Assembly: GCA_910588225.1 (NCBI GenBank)
Contig: CAJUQT010000007.1
Location: 48,992-112,991, forward strand
DNA from: an uncultured Acetatifactor sp.
GTDB taxonomy: Bacteria; Bacillota; Clostridia; Lachnospirales; Lachnospiraceae
Direction: 5' to 3'
DNA length: 64,000 nt
The notes beneath the pieces were generated by a model that had not been told where the DNA came from, did not search any database, and worked only from the letters and a program-made list of their open reading frames with translations. The position numbers were made by a program, and so were the translations under genes. This document shows, one piece after another, positions 35,097 through 44,172 of this stretch; position 1 is the first letter of the stretch; the number at the start of each line of letters is the position of its first letter.

Positions 35097-35285
35097 TTGT
35101 TTCGGTTGAGCCAGTTTTTTCAACTCTGTTTTCCTGCTCAGCTCTTATGGACTGCCTGACTCGTTTTTTGATTCGGCCGAAGCCTTTTTCAGCTCAGTTT
35201 TTTATAGATTGTCTGCCATTATCGTCTGGTTTCGGTTGAGTCCGCTTATCAACCCGGTTTTTCATGGATTACCCGACGCTGCCTT
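35097..35285. repeat. Three degenerate ~60-bp repeats between the two permease genes
   Basis: The spacer holds three imperfect copies beginning TTTCGGTTGAG (35100), GATTCGGCCGA (35168) and TTTCGGTTGAG (35231), each followed by a T-rich stretch and an ATGGACT/ATAGATT/ATGGATT block. No open frame or terminator runs through them. The two permease genes normally lie close together in such operons. Confidence 0.55.
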
Positions 35286-35349
35286 TCGATTTCGTATCTG
35301 CCCTTACGGTATTCGGATATCAGCAGAGGATAAACCAACAGGGCCGGTA

Positions 35350-36273
35350 TCAGAACAGCGAATACTCCGGATCATATTTCCTGACCATCCAGTTGGCGGC
35401 CAGAATGGTGAAGAAACAGAGGATTGACTGATAAAAGCCTGCCGCGCTTGCCATACCCAGATTACTGCTGGACACCATTGCCCGATAAATGTACAGATCC
35501 AAAATATCTCCCACCTCCAGCAGTACACTGTTGTTCCCGATCAGCTGATAGAACATGCCGAAATCTCCCCGGAAGATATTGCCGACGGCCAGCAAGGTCA
35601 TAATGATAATGGTAGGTTTCAGACTGGGAATGGTGATATAGCGTATTCTCTGCCAGATATTTGCCCCGTCAATCTCCGCTGCATCCACAATCTCCTGATC
35701 CATCCCCGTTATGGCCGCCAGATAGACAATAGAGCCATAGCCTGTCTGTTTCCACGCCTTGAAGAATACCAGCAGAAAGGGCCAGGGCGCCGCATTCACA
35801 TAGACATTAAATCTCTCCATACCCAGACTCTGCAGCAGGTTGTTGATAATTCCGGAATCGTATCCGAATATGGCGTCCACAATGGCGAGCACCACCACCC
35901 AGGATATGAAAAAGGGCAGAAACATAAAGGACTGAAACACTTTCTTAAACCATTTGCTGCCCAGCTCATTGACAATGATGGCGAATCCAACCTCCAGAAT
36001 GATTCCCACAGTAATAAAAGCTATATTGTACAACAATGTATTGCGCATCAGCGGCCACAGCTTGTCCGAGATAAAGAGAAACCGGAAGTTCTCCAGGCCG
36101 CACCAGGGACTTCCAAGGAACCCTTTGGTGAAGCTGAATCTCTTGAAAGCCACAATGATTCCGCCCATGGGTATATAGGAAAAAGTAATGACATACACAA
36201 CTGCCGGAAGCAGCATCAGGAGCAGAATTTTATTCTTCCGAACCTTTTTTGCAAAATTTTTGATAGCCCTCAC
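35350..36273 (-). CDS. Carbohydrate ABC transporter permease (LplB type)
   Basis: A 307-residue membrane protein with six helices, starting after a basic tail with ILLLMLLPAVVYVITFSYIP and carrying the EAA motif VDAAEIDGANIWQRIRYITI. It is the partner permease of the LplC-type protein. The GTG start overlaps the stop of the preceding FGE-fold gene by four bases, which indicates translational coupling. Confidence 0.93.
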   Translation of the reverse strand: MRAIKNFAKKVRKNKILLLMLLPAVVYVITFSYIPMGGIIVAFKRFSFTKGFLGSPWCGLENFRFLFISDKLWPLMRNTLLYNIAFITVGIILEVGFAIIVNELGSKWFKKVFQSFMFLPFFISWVVVLAIVDAIFGYDSGIINNLLQSLGMERFNVYVNAAPWPFLLVFFKAWKQTGYGSIVYLAAITGMDQEIVDAAEIDGANIWQRIRYITIPSLKPTIIIMTLLAVGNIFRGDFGMFYQLIGNNSVLLEVGDILDLYIYRAMVSSSNLGMASAAGFYQSILCFFTILAANWMVRKYDPEYSLF

Positions 36274-37391
36274 CTCCCGTTCCCCGGCTTTACATAGACA
36301 CTTCTGAAACCGGTCAGATTATAATTGTGAGTTCGCGGATAGGTCAGACCCACAAAGAAGATTCCCGCATGATCCAGCGCCCGATATCCCCCGCCGCATA
36401 AGGGCAGGCATTCCCCACCGGACTTTATCCAGCGCCAGCCGTCATACCCCTCTTTCTCCTCCGGATACAACATCAGAGAATACAGCAGCTCGGGTATCTG
36501 AAGACCCGCCTCCGCCCTTATATTTCCAAATGCACAGTTCCCTGTGGTATCCTTTCCGGTCTGCCCTCCGGCTGTCAGGAGAATTCCATCCCCGCCACAG
36601 ACATATCTCAAGGTGCCTGGGATGCCAGGCTCCGCCAGCTCTCCCTCCGGTGTAATGCTCCGCCAGTACCCGCAGTCCTCTCCCATGGTACAGTCTTCCC
36701 TCATCCACATTCCATCCGGTATGATCTGAATCTCTCCATCCACCAGCCGCAGCCCCGCGTCCCATTCATTCAGATTTCCCGCCAGGTCATAGATTCCGTC
36801 CTGACTGTTATTATGAGACCAGGTGACCGGACCGGATCCTGTCCGCACCACACCTTCCTCCTCCGATTCCCCATGTTCTTCTCTGTACAGGTAGTCCACA
36901 CCATTGTCACTGTTCCCATGGGGGAAAAAACCTTTCCTTCTCGTTTCCAGAGCAAGTGCCGCCCGCAGCGCAAAGGGAGTCAGATTCCATCCGGCTCCTT
37001 TGTCCCGGCAAGCCTGCAGAACCTGGTCAAAATTGATTCCATATGCCGGGGTTCTCAGCGGCAGCGAATATCCTCTGCCATCAATGAGAACATTCTGGAA
37101 TTTGGAAATATAAATTTCCTCCTGAATCTCTCCTTTGGAGTAGAATGCCGGATGCATGATATCTGACCCTGTTTTGAGCAATTCCCTGTTCCTGCATGCG
37201 GAAATCCTCACCATGACGGAAGGAAGACCCCAGTCATCCACAATCACTGTATTGCTTCCTCCGGACAGTGTCTCCACCGCCGCCCGAAAGTCCCGTAAAT
37301 GTGCTTCTTTCCAGGATTTTCCCGGGTTCTCTCCGGCTAATGTCTCTTCCAGTCTTCTGTTTATTTCTGCACAGGCTTCTCGCTTCTCCAT
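36270..37391 (-). CDS. FGE/SUMF1-fold protein, probably non-catalytic
   Basis: The 373-residue product shows the formylglycine-generating-enzyme (C-type-lectin-like) fold: HNNSQDGIYDLAGNLNEWD, CGGGYR and the terminal LTGFRSVYV. The family's GFRC cysteine is replaced by Ser, so it is not expected to oxidise sulfatase cysteines. No signal peptide or membrane segment is seen. It is the first gene of the ABC uptake operon and overlaps lplB, so a link to the transported compound, as a binding or sensing protein, is likely but unproven. ATG 37391 has AAAGGA just upstream; a TTG seven codons earlier is less likely. Confidence 0.75.
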   Translation of the reverse strand: MEKREACAEINRRLEETLAGENPGKSWKEAHLRDFRAAVETLSGGSNTVIVDDWGLPSVMVRISACRNRELLKTGSDIMHPAFYSKGEIQEEIYISKFQNVLIDGRGYSLPLRTPAYGINFDQVLQACRDKGAGWNLTPFALRAALALETRRKGFFPHGNSDNGVDYLYREEHGESEEEGVVRTGSGPVTWSHNNSQDGIYDLAGNLNEWDAGLRLVDGEIQIIPDGMWMREDCTMGEDCGYWRSITPEGELAEPGIPGTLRYVCGGDGILLTAGGQTGKDTTGNCAFGNIRAEAGLQIPELLYSLMLYPEEKEGYDGWRWIKSGGECLPLCGGGYRALDHAGIFFVGLTYPRTHNYNLTGFRSVYVKPGNGR

Positions 37392-37459
37392 GGTTTCCTT
37401 TCTGTCTTGCAAATATTCTGTTTATATTCTTTCTATGTTTTGTTCTGCTGTTGTATATT

Positions 37460-37489
37460 ATTATAGATAAATTCCGGCCCTGCGCGTAA
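37460..37489 (-). promoter_or_regulatory. Putative promoter of the ABC uptake operon
   Basis: On the minus strand TTACGC (37489-37484), an 18-base spacer and TATAAT (37465-37460), about 70 bp before the FGE-fold gene. The -35 is a weak match, in keeping with an activator-dependent promoter next to an AraC-family gene. Confidence 0.5.
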
Positions 37490-37525
37490 CATATTAGATG
37501 ATTTTGATAAACATATGGAACATAT
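37488..37525. promoter_or_regulatory. AACATAT direct repeats, possible AraC-family operator
   Basis: AACATAT occurs at 37488-37494, 37510-37516 and 37519-37525, spaced 22 and 9 bp. The first copy overlaps the -35 of the uptake-operon promoter and the others lie just upstream, the normal place for an AraC-type activator. Confidence 0.4.
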
Positions 37526-37711
37526 TTTACTTTTTTTGTCTGAATTCTATAATTACAGAAGCAACTTCTGCACAGTCACTCTTTTCTTGCGTCGTATGAA
37601 AGCTGAATTACTGTGCCTTTTCTGTACTATAAAATTTTAACATTAGTTCAGCGCCTGCCTGTATTTATCCAAGCAACAATAATTGACATTCAAAAACGTT
37701 CCAAGCTGTGC

Positions 37712-37717
37712 TACAAT
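37712..37717 (+). promoter_or_regulatory. Extended -10 of the AraC-family regulator gene
   Basis: TGCTACAAT, an extended -10 sequence, ends at 37717, 38 bp before the ATG. A TTGACA at 37683 is too far (23 bp) to act as its standard -35. Confidence 0.45.
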
Positions 37718-37755
37718 GAGAAAAACGAAGAGTACTGTTAGATGAGGATTTCACG

Positions 37756-38610
37756 ATGCTGCGAAGAAATGATCTGCCTTTTTATATGGAAATGACTGCC
37801 TGCGACACACTTTGTGACCGGCACAATCTGCCAGGTCAGGATACGAATACGGAAAACCAGCTCCTCTATGTGGCAAACGGGTCCTGTCAGGTGAAAGTTT
37901 CTGACAGGACAATCAAGGTAGCCTATCGAAGCATAGTCTATTTTCACCGATATGTGAAATACGATCTGGAGATTCCGGCCGGCGAAAACAATCTGGTCTA
38001 TCGCCTGCATTTTCGGCCCTCTCAGAATTCTGCTCATCTGGATCTGGATACATTGTGTCAGAACAACGATACGATAGACGGTTTTATGAATTATAGAAAT
38101 CGTTATTGTGTCCTTTATGATCAGGAAAATACTTCCTCCACCATAAACGAACTGATTCGGGAATTCCATGTCCCATCACTCCAGAAAGATGTCATGATGA
38201 CGGCGCTTCTCACAGTTTTATATATCAAGATGTCCCGGACTTTTTTCACAAAGCGGAAAGCGGCCGGAATCCATTATATCAGTGAAGCAAAAAAATACAT
38301 TGCCGAACACAGCAGCGAGCCACTGACCATTCAGCAGATTGCCGACGCCGTTGGAATCAGCCGCTCTCATCTGGAGTCGCTGTTCTCCAAATACGCCGGC
38401 CGCAGAATCACCACCCATATCAATACGGTGCGGGCTGACAGAGCCGCCGCCCTGCTGACCCTGACCCGGAAGGATATTCTGGAAGTAGCACTGGAGGTGG
38501 GCTATGAGAACCGCCAGCATTTCGCGCGGGAGTTCCGGCGGCGTCATGGGATTTCCCCCAGCCAGTACCGGAAGCTATATGGCACGGTTGGAGGCGATGG
38601 GGCGGGGTAA
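37756..38610 (+). CDS. AraC-family transcriptional regulator
   Basis: A 284-residue regulator with an N-terminal cupin-like sensing domain (ENQLLYVANGSCQVKV, YRSIVYFHRYVKYDLEIP) and a C-terminal double helix-turn-helix: LTIQQIADAVGISRSHLESLFSKYAG and DILEVALEVGYENRQHFAREFRRRHGISPSQYR (given by their cores). Divergent from the ABC uptake operon across a 364-bp gap with an operator-like repeat set, so it is the likely activator responding to the imported sugar. Confidence 0.93.
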   Translation: MLRRNDLPFYMEMTACDTLCDRHNLPGQDTNTENQLLYVANGSCQVKVSDRTIKVAYRSIVYFHRYVKYDLEIPAGENNLVYRLHFRPSQNSAHLDLDTLCQNNDTIDGFMNYRNRYCVLYDQENTSSTINELIREFHVPSLQKDVMMTALLTVLYIKMSRTFFTKRKAAGIHYISEAKKYIAEHSSEPLTIQQIADAVGISRSHLESLFSKYAGRRITTHINTVRADRAAALLTLTRKDILEVALEVGYENRQHFAREFRRRHGISPSQYRKLYGTVGGDGAG

Positions 38611-38781
38611 TGAGGAATTATTTCTAAGCAGTAATTAACAGGCAGAAAAATTATATGCAGTGGTAAACTGTGACTCTTTTTGTAGACTGAACTTATACAA
38701 GGACAACGTCCTATAAAGGACAGCGATATTATCGTCTATAAACTTGCGCAAAAGAAGTACATTACTGGAAGAGGAAATCAA

Positions 38782-39704
38782 ATGGGAATTTATGTAAACC
38801 CACCCAGAAGGGCTTGTCTCGAAATGAAGACGGAAGATTACATGGATGCACAGGAAATATTTCACAGTCGCTATCCTAATATATATGCTGATACAATTCA
38901 GGCAGGGTACGCGTATTACGGGGCTCTCCGGAAGCAAATTGAGTATGAGCACATGGCTGCCAGAGAGAGAATGCGCGCAAAGTCCCAGGCCGGGGCAGTT
39001 GTTGAAGCTGCGCCGCCGCAAAAGGATGGCGGGAGCAGGATAACCTTTCTGATCGGAAACGGATTCGACATAAATGTGGGCCTGAATACAAGGTATAGCG
39101 ACTTCTATCCTTAATTTTATAAAAAATTATCCGAATAATCTCCTGGCAAAAAACATAGAGGGAAACATAGAGGCCTGGTCGGATCTGGAGTTGGGTATCG
39201 GAAAATACACAGAAAAAATATCCCTGCCGGACGAGAGAAATTTTGAGCAATGTGAAAAAGATTGGGAAGAATGTCTGGCAGATTATCTGAAGGAGGAAAC
39301 ATGTAAGATCAATCTAAGGGAAGAGGCTCAAAAAAAGCAGGTCGGGCTTATCATGCTGAACTCCATAACAAATTTCTACAGTCATTTCCCAAAGATCATC
39401 GAACAGGATATATTGCGCGTTTTGCCCGTCCATCCAGAGAGTCAACGACAAAAATCAGATCGCGAACAAGAATTTCCAGAGAGACATCGAAAAGAAAGAA
39501 CTGTTAATCAAAGAAGAAATTAACAAGTCTTACAAAAACAGCAGAATCCAGGAAGCGCGTGCCGCCATTGACGACAGTAGTGTGATCTGTGTCTTTGGGA
39601 TGTCGATCGGAGAAACGGACAAAATGTGGTGGCAGTATATCGCAAAATGGCTTCAGGGCAGCAAGGGGGGATTTGCAGAAAGTATCAGTTTTTTAACATA
39701 TTGA
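38782..39704 (+). pseudogene. AbiH-family phage-defence gene remnant
   Basis: The first frame (38782-39114) carries the AbiH N-terminal signature ITFLIGNGFDINVGLNTRYS and stops at DFYP. A +1-type shift near 39110 continues as NFIKNYPNNLLAKNIEGNIEAWSDLELGIGKYT, and after a second shift near 39440 (with apparent loss of the middle) a third frame ends SSVICVFGMSIGETDKMWWQYIAKWL and stops at 39702-39704. AbiH proteins cause abortive infection. Two frameshifts and an internal loss make it inactive. GAGGAA precedes the original ATG. It marks the edge of the polysaccharide island. Confidence 0.8.
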
Positions 39705-39805
39705 GTAACAAAATAATTGAAATCTTACTTTAAAATTCTAAAATAAATAATTTTCCTATTTTTAAAGCACACTGCCTTTTCAATAAAGTCCATTGTGTAC
39801 TTGGT

Positions 39806-41227
39806 TTATTTCTTAATTAAATATTTTTTGCAAAATACAATCAAATCTTCGGTTATATTTCTATAAATTATTATAATCGAAACTATTGACAAAACATTTA
39901 TCAAATAAATGAATTTATTTTTTATCACAACATTAAATGTTGTCGTTATACAAAGTACCAGAACTGAAATTATAATTTTTTTAGCTGGAAACTTGAACCA
40001 TAATTTTCTGGAAAAAAACATAATTGAGAAAAAATATAGCAAATTAGAAACTGCCGTTGCAAATGCTGCACCCACTGCCCCAAATCTGGGCACACAAAAT
40101 ATATTCATCCCAATATTTACTATTAAACTTACTAAAGATATAAGTGTTATAATATAACCTTTCTTCTTTATTGTGATACCTATGCTAAATGTCTCTGTAA
40201 TAGTATAAAGCACAGGATAAAACATTAAATAGGGGAATATATACTGTGCCTCTCGGTATTCTCGGCCAAATAACAAAAATATGTACCTTTTTATTAACAA
40301 CCCCAGACAACATCCTGCTATCATAATGGCACTTACAATTTCCATCACTTTATTATAGTCTTTCTCATGGTCTCCTTCTGCACTCCACCGAAATGAAATT
40401 GGAACCCAAAATGAGGTTATACTGGATTTTACTATTGCTATCAATCCTGTAACCCTGAGCGCAGTTGCGTAAATTCCTACATCTGTCATAGTCAAATATT
40501 TTTTAATAAATATTCGATCAGTTGAATTTAACAGTTTACTGATTAAATCTATGGGTGCCAGGGGAATCGAATATACCGCAAAAGCTTTTACAACTTTTAT
40601 ATCAATTTTTTTCCAGGTAATCTCCTTAATTGTCTTTCTGCAATACAATATTAAAATAGCGTCATACAGAATCTCTCCACAAACACTCCCATAAATAACC
40701 GCCTTGTAATCTCGTCGTCCAAAAACTAATAATCCAGTTGTCACCACAAGAATTACAATTTTCAATAGCAATGTCAAAGAAGAATAAGCGGCCCCTTTCT
40801 CCTGCATTCTTAAGTTTAATAATAGAAATCTTTCAAGAACTAAGAGTGGGATAGATATAGCCATTATACATATGGGCAAGATTTCATTACTATCACTAAA
40901 TAAATAACTGGCAAAGTCATTCTTTACCAGTAAAATTGTTATAGCCCCCAAAACTGCCAAAAGCATCGGTAAAAGAAATGAATTCTCAAAAACCTTATCT
41001 TTATATTTTTTTTCGTGAAAGAATCTTACATATGACTGGTCAAATCCAAGGTACACAAATGTACTGATTATAGTCTGAAACATTTGAAAAAGATTTGCTT
41101 TCGCAAATTCTTCCGGAGATATAAAAAATGTTATAACCGGAGTCGTTATTAATCCTATAATGCTTGCAGCAATAGGACCAGTCATGAAACATATGATATT
41201 AGCAATTTTTTGTTTTTCTCTTCCCAT
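39806..41227 (-). CDS. Oligosaccharide flippase (Wzx/PST family)
   Basis: A 473-residue polytopic protein with about 12-14 helices, beginning after a short basic tail (ICFMTGPIAASIIGLITTPVITFFISPEEF). Pattern and hydropathy fit the MATE-like polysaccharide exporters that flip undecaprenyl-linked repeat units. It is the promoter-distal gene of the exopolysaccharide operon and very AT-rich. It works with the Wzy polymerase at 52.4-53.6 kb. Confidence 0.9.
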   Translation of the reverse strand: MGREKQKIANIICFMTGPIAASIIGLITTPVITFFISPEEFAKANLFQMFQTIISTFVYLGFDQSYVRFFHEKKYKDKVFENSFLLPMLLAVLGAITILLVKNDFASYLFSDSNEILPICIMAISIPLLVLERFLLLNLRMQEKGAAYSSLTLLLKIVILVVTTGLLVFGRRDYKAVIYGSVCGEILYDAILILYCRKTIKEITWKKIDIKVVKAFAVYSIPLAPIDLISKLLNSTDRIFIKKYLTMTDVGIYATALRVTGLIAIVKSSITSFWVPISFRWSAEGDHEKDYNKVMEIVSAIMIAGCCLGLLIKRYIFLLFGREYREAQYIFPYLMFYPVLYTITETFSIGITIKKKGYIITLISLVSLIVNIGMNIFCVPRFGAVGAAFATAVSNLLYFFSIMFFSRKLWFKFPAKKIIISVLVLCITTTFNVVIKNKFIYLINVLSIVSIIIIYRNITEDLIVFCKKYLIKK

Positions 41228-41330
41228 CTTTTTCTGATACCTTATTATATCTCTTGCTTTATATTCACTACTTTCTTATCAAAATTTTAACAGCCCTTTT
41301 CTTTTGCCTCACTATCATAAAACACTATCA

Positions 41331-42377
41331 CTATCTCATATTTATTGAGTCCATATAAGCTTTCCAGTTTCCAATATCCTTCCATGACCCTTCTGAAATT
41401 GGAAATACCCCTACTCTCTGACCATTATCTAACAACCTCCCAAATAATTCTGTAATATGAATAAATTCTTCCTTCTTCATATATGTGAATATATCTGGTT
41501 CCAAAACATATAATCCGGAATTTATCTGATAAGTAATAAACGGTTTTTCTTTCAAAGCAGTCAATTGCCCACCTTCGGAAGTTTCCAGCGTACCATAGGG
41601 TATTGAATAATTTTTCAGTACTGATACAACGGTAGCAATATTGCCATTACTATGATGATATGCCAGCAAGTCCTCAAAGTTTATGTCAACAAGTATATCA
41701 CAATTGGAAACAAAGAAAGTCGTCGTAAATTTGTCTTTTAACAAAAATAAAGAACCACCTGTTCCCAAAGGTTTATTTTCCTTCACAAAGGTGATTCTGT
41801 ATTTGCTGGAAGTTTTATTCTTAAAATATTCTACTATTTTATCTGCCATATAATTAACAGAAATATAAAAATCATTACATCCAATATCACAAAAACAATT
41901 CATAATTTCTTCGATTATCGTCTTATCAGAAATTGGTATAAGGGGTTTTGGAATAAAATTTGTCAATGGACGCAGTCTCGAACCTTCGCCACCAGCCATA
42001 ATAAATACCGGATAATTTATAGTATGTGTCATATTCTGCTCATCTGGAAATACATCTTTCCATTCTATCACATCAACTAAAATTCCTTTATGAACCACTG
42101 GCATACATTCTATGCGCTCAGCCTTCATTTTTCTTTTAATTTCCTCAATACTACTTTCCTCATTTGCATAGATTATATCATTCCGCACAAATTTCCATAC
42201 GATCTGAGACAAATCTTCTTTTTTCAATAAGGCCCTTTGTATATCTCCGACACTTATCACTCCATGAAAAACGTTATCCTCACAAATTATTAATAACTTA
42301 CGTTCCAAATCATCCATAATCTTTAATGCTTCATACATGGAAATATCTTTTCTAATAATTATCTTCTCATTAATCAA
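41331..42377 (-). CDS. CBS-domain nucleotidyltransferase (PtmE-like sugar nucleotidyltransferase)
   Basis: Two CBS domains (about 1-115) precede a sugar-phosphate nucleotidyltransferase domain opening FIMAGGEGSRLRPLTNFIPKPLIPI, with KENKPLGTGGSL and GLYVLEPDIF. The arrangement is that of PtmE-type proteins that make GDP-glucosamine in bacterial legionaminic acid routes, and of related uridylyl- or guanylyltransferases. The start is probably TTG; GGAG lies 13 bases before it, which is rather far. Substrate not determined from sequence. Confidence 0.82.
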   Translation of the reverse strand: MINEKIIIRKDISMYEALKIMDDLERKLLIICEDNVFHGVISVGDIQRALLKKEDLSQIVWKFVRNDIIYANEESSIEEIKRKMKAERIECMPVVHKGILVDVIEWKDVFPDEQNMTHTINYPVFIMAGGEGSRLRPLTNFIPKPLIPISDKTIIEEIMNCFCDIGCNDFYISVNYMADKIVEYFKNKTSSKYRITFVKENKPLGTGGSLFLLKDKFTTTFFVSNCDILVDINFEDLLAYHHSNGNIATVVSVLKNYSIPYGTLETSEGGQLTALKEKPFITYQINSGLYVLEPDIFTYMKKEEFIHITELFGRLLDNGQRVGVFPISEGSWKDIGNWKAYMDSINMR

Positions 42378-42430
42378 TTATATTGTATATCTCCTTCCTA
42401 CATTATTTAGTTCCAAACAATTTAATTTCT

Positions 42431-43147
42431 CTACAAATCTGCTTTCAGAATTATATGTTCCGAGCAAATATTATTCTTAAATATAAAATTCAGATATTTT
42501 AAAAAACGGCCGGATATTTTCCCAGATAAATAAATATCTTTTACTGAATAACCTGCCATACTGACCATTTTACACAAACTGTATGGAGAATACCAAAATC
42601 TATTTTCTGTATGATTTTTGTCTATTCCCTTTAACGCATATAAGATATTCTGAATTCTATAAATTGATGGAACAGTTATAACTATGCTTTTAACATAATT
42701 CTTATATCTTGTGTGAATTCTACTTAGCATTCCAATTGGATCATCGACTTCATGCAGCATTTCACCAAAAAATATATAATCTATTGGATTATCATTAAAA
42801 GCCTTCAAAATCTCTTCTACATCTTCCTCAATATTTGCATATAATATGTTTTCATATCCCAATGCTTCACAATAAGATATTCCCTCTTTGTTAATATCAA
42901 CTCCTATTAATTCTTCCGAATTTTCCTGAATAATTTTATGCAGCCATTCGCCTTTTTCAATACTCTTCTTGATATTTGGTATGTAGCCAACTGCTCCAAC
43001 ATCTATACATCTGGCAGTTTTACACTCTGAAAGTATTTTTATTATTACATCAAATCTGTTTGAATAGAAATCTCCATCATATTTGAAATAAAAACCATTA
43101 TCTACAGATTTAGAATTTAAAAACTCTTCTGGTATATTAATTCGCAT
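42431..43147 (-). CDS. Class I SAM-dependent methyltransferase
   Basis: A 238-residue protein with SAM-binding motif I in ARCIDVGAVG, an acidic VDI-type end of strand 2 (ELIGVDINKEG), and YIFFGEMLHEVDDP as the post-motif II region. It is likely to methylate a sugar or sugar nucleotide in the polysaccharide pathway, from its position between the CBS-nucleotidyltransferase and the aminotransferase remnant. GGGGG precedes the ATG. Confidence 0.8.
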   Translation of the reverse strand: MRINIPEEFLNSKSVDNGFYFKYDGDFYSNRFDVIIKILSECKTARCIDVGAVGYIPNIKKSIEKGEWLHKIIQENSEELIGVDINKEGISYCEALGYENILYANIEEDVEEILKAFNDNPIDYIFFGEMLHEVDDPIGMLSRIHTRYKNYVKSIVITVPSIYRIQNILYALKGIDKNHTENRFWYSPYSLCKMVSMAGYSVKDIYLSGKISGRFLKYLNFIFKNNICSEHIILKADL

Positions 43148-43183
43148 ATATCCCCCTCTGTCAATTCTAATTATTCTATTGTT

Positions 43184-44048
43184 CTAGGCGTCATAACTAT
43201 CTAAAGCTTCTCTGTATGTCCTGCATATAAAAATGATTTCATCCTGATTTAGTTTTGCGTACATCGGAAGCGTGATTTCATTGTCAGAAACATATTCTGT
43301 TTTGGGAAGAGATACTTTTAAATCCTCATAAATTGCAAATTTATGTACTGCCGGATAATGAACACTTGTTTGAATTCCTTTTTTATGTAGATAATTTCTG
43401 ACATAATTTCTTTTATGAGAATTGCTGTCCAGTAAAACAGTAGCAAAAATATAATTAGAAGAAAAAAATGTATTCTGTTCAAATGGAACCACTATCTCTT
43501 CTATTTGCTTTAACTCATTCAAATACCATTCTCTAAGTTTCTGTCTCTTTTCCAAATCATCTCTAAGTTTTTTAATTTGTACAATAGCCAGGGATGCTCT
43601 TAAATCATCATATCTGTAATTATACCCAAGTCTGGTGATATCATATTCTGTAGCATGTCCACTTGCTCTTTCATATGACATTGTAGTCATTCCATGACTT
43701 CTTATATTTTTTAATTCTTTATATATTTTTTCATCATTTGTAACTACCATCCCCCCTTCACCAGTACTGATATTTTTATTTGAAAAAAAGCTGAAACAGC
43801 CAATAGTTCCAATAGTTCCCAGCTTTTTTCCGTTGTATTCTGACAGTGGACCATGACATGCATCTTCAATAATATAAAGATTATGCTCTTTTGCAATTTC
43901 CATAATTTCATCCATTTTGCATGGATGGCCGCCATAATGCATTACAATAATCGCTCTGGTTTTCGGAGTGATCAGTTGCTTAATATTTTCACAATCAAGT
44001 GTTAAATCTGAATTACTTTTTATATCGCAAAAGACAGGGCTGGCACCA
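43184..44048 (-). pseudogene. DegT/DnrJ/EryC1 aminotransferase, C-terminal part split off by an IS
   Basis: This is the larger part of a PLP-dependent sugar aminotransferase: PVFCDIKSNSDLTLDCENIKQL (in part), YIIEDACHGPLSEYNG, the PLP lysine in CFSFFSNKNISTGEGG, and RLGYNYRYDDLRASLAIVQI. The 96-codon N-terminal part is at 47936-48223 on the other side of the IS4-family element. Joining the halves at the 10-bp target duplication gives an uninterrupted 380-residue frame. It lies next to a 4,6-dehydratase gene, so the intact enzyme would transaminate a 4-keto sugar. The fragment alone lacks a proper start. Confidence 0.92.
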
Positions 44049-44090
44049 CAATGTCATTTAGTATTAGGAAAATTCTGTTAAGTTAGCACA

Positions 44091-44135
44091 AAAAGCTGAA
44101 CCACTATTTTTACACTTAGTAGTGGTTCAGCTTTT
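44091..44135 (-). terminator. Bidirectional terminator at the left end of the IS
   Basis: AAAAGCTGAACCACTA pairs with TAGTGGTTCAGCTTTT around a 13-base loop, giving A- and T-runs on each side. It can end the lipoprotein gene transcript (minus strand) and block read-through from the host operon. Confidence 0.85.
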
Positions 44136-44172
44136 ACCATAATATAATTGCTTCACATTAAATTTTGTACAG

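Noticed and set aside
36270..37391. Sulfatase-maturing formylglycine-generating enzyme
   Set aside because: The C-terminal GFRC cysteine is Ser and no sulfatase gene is nearby.
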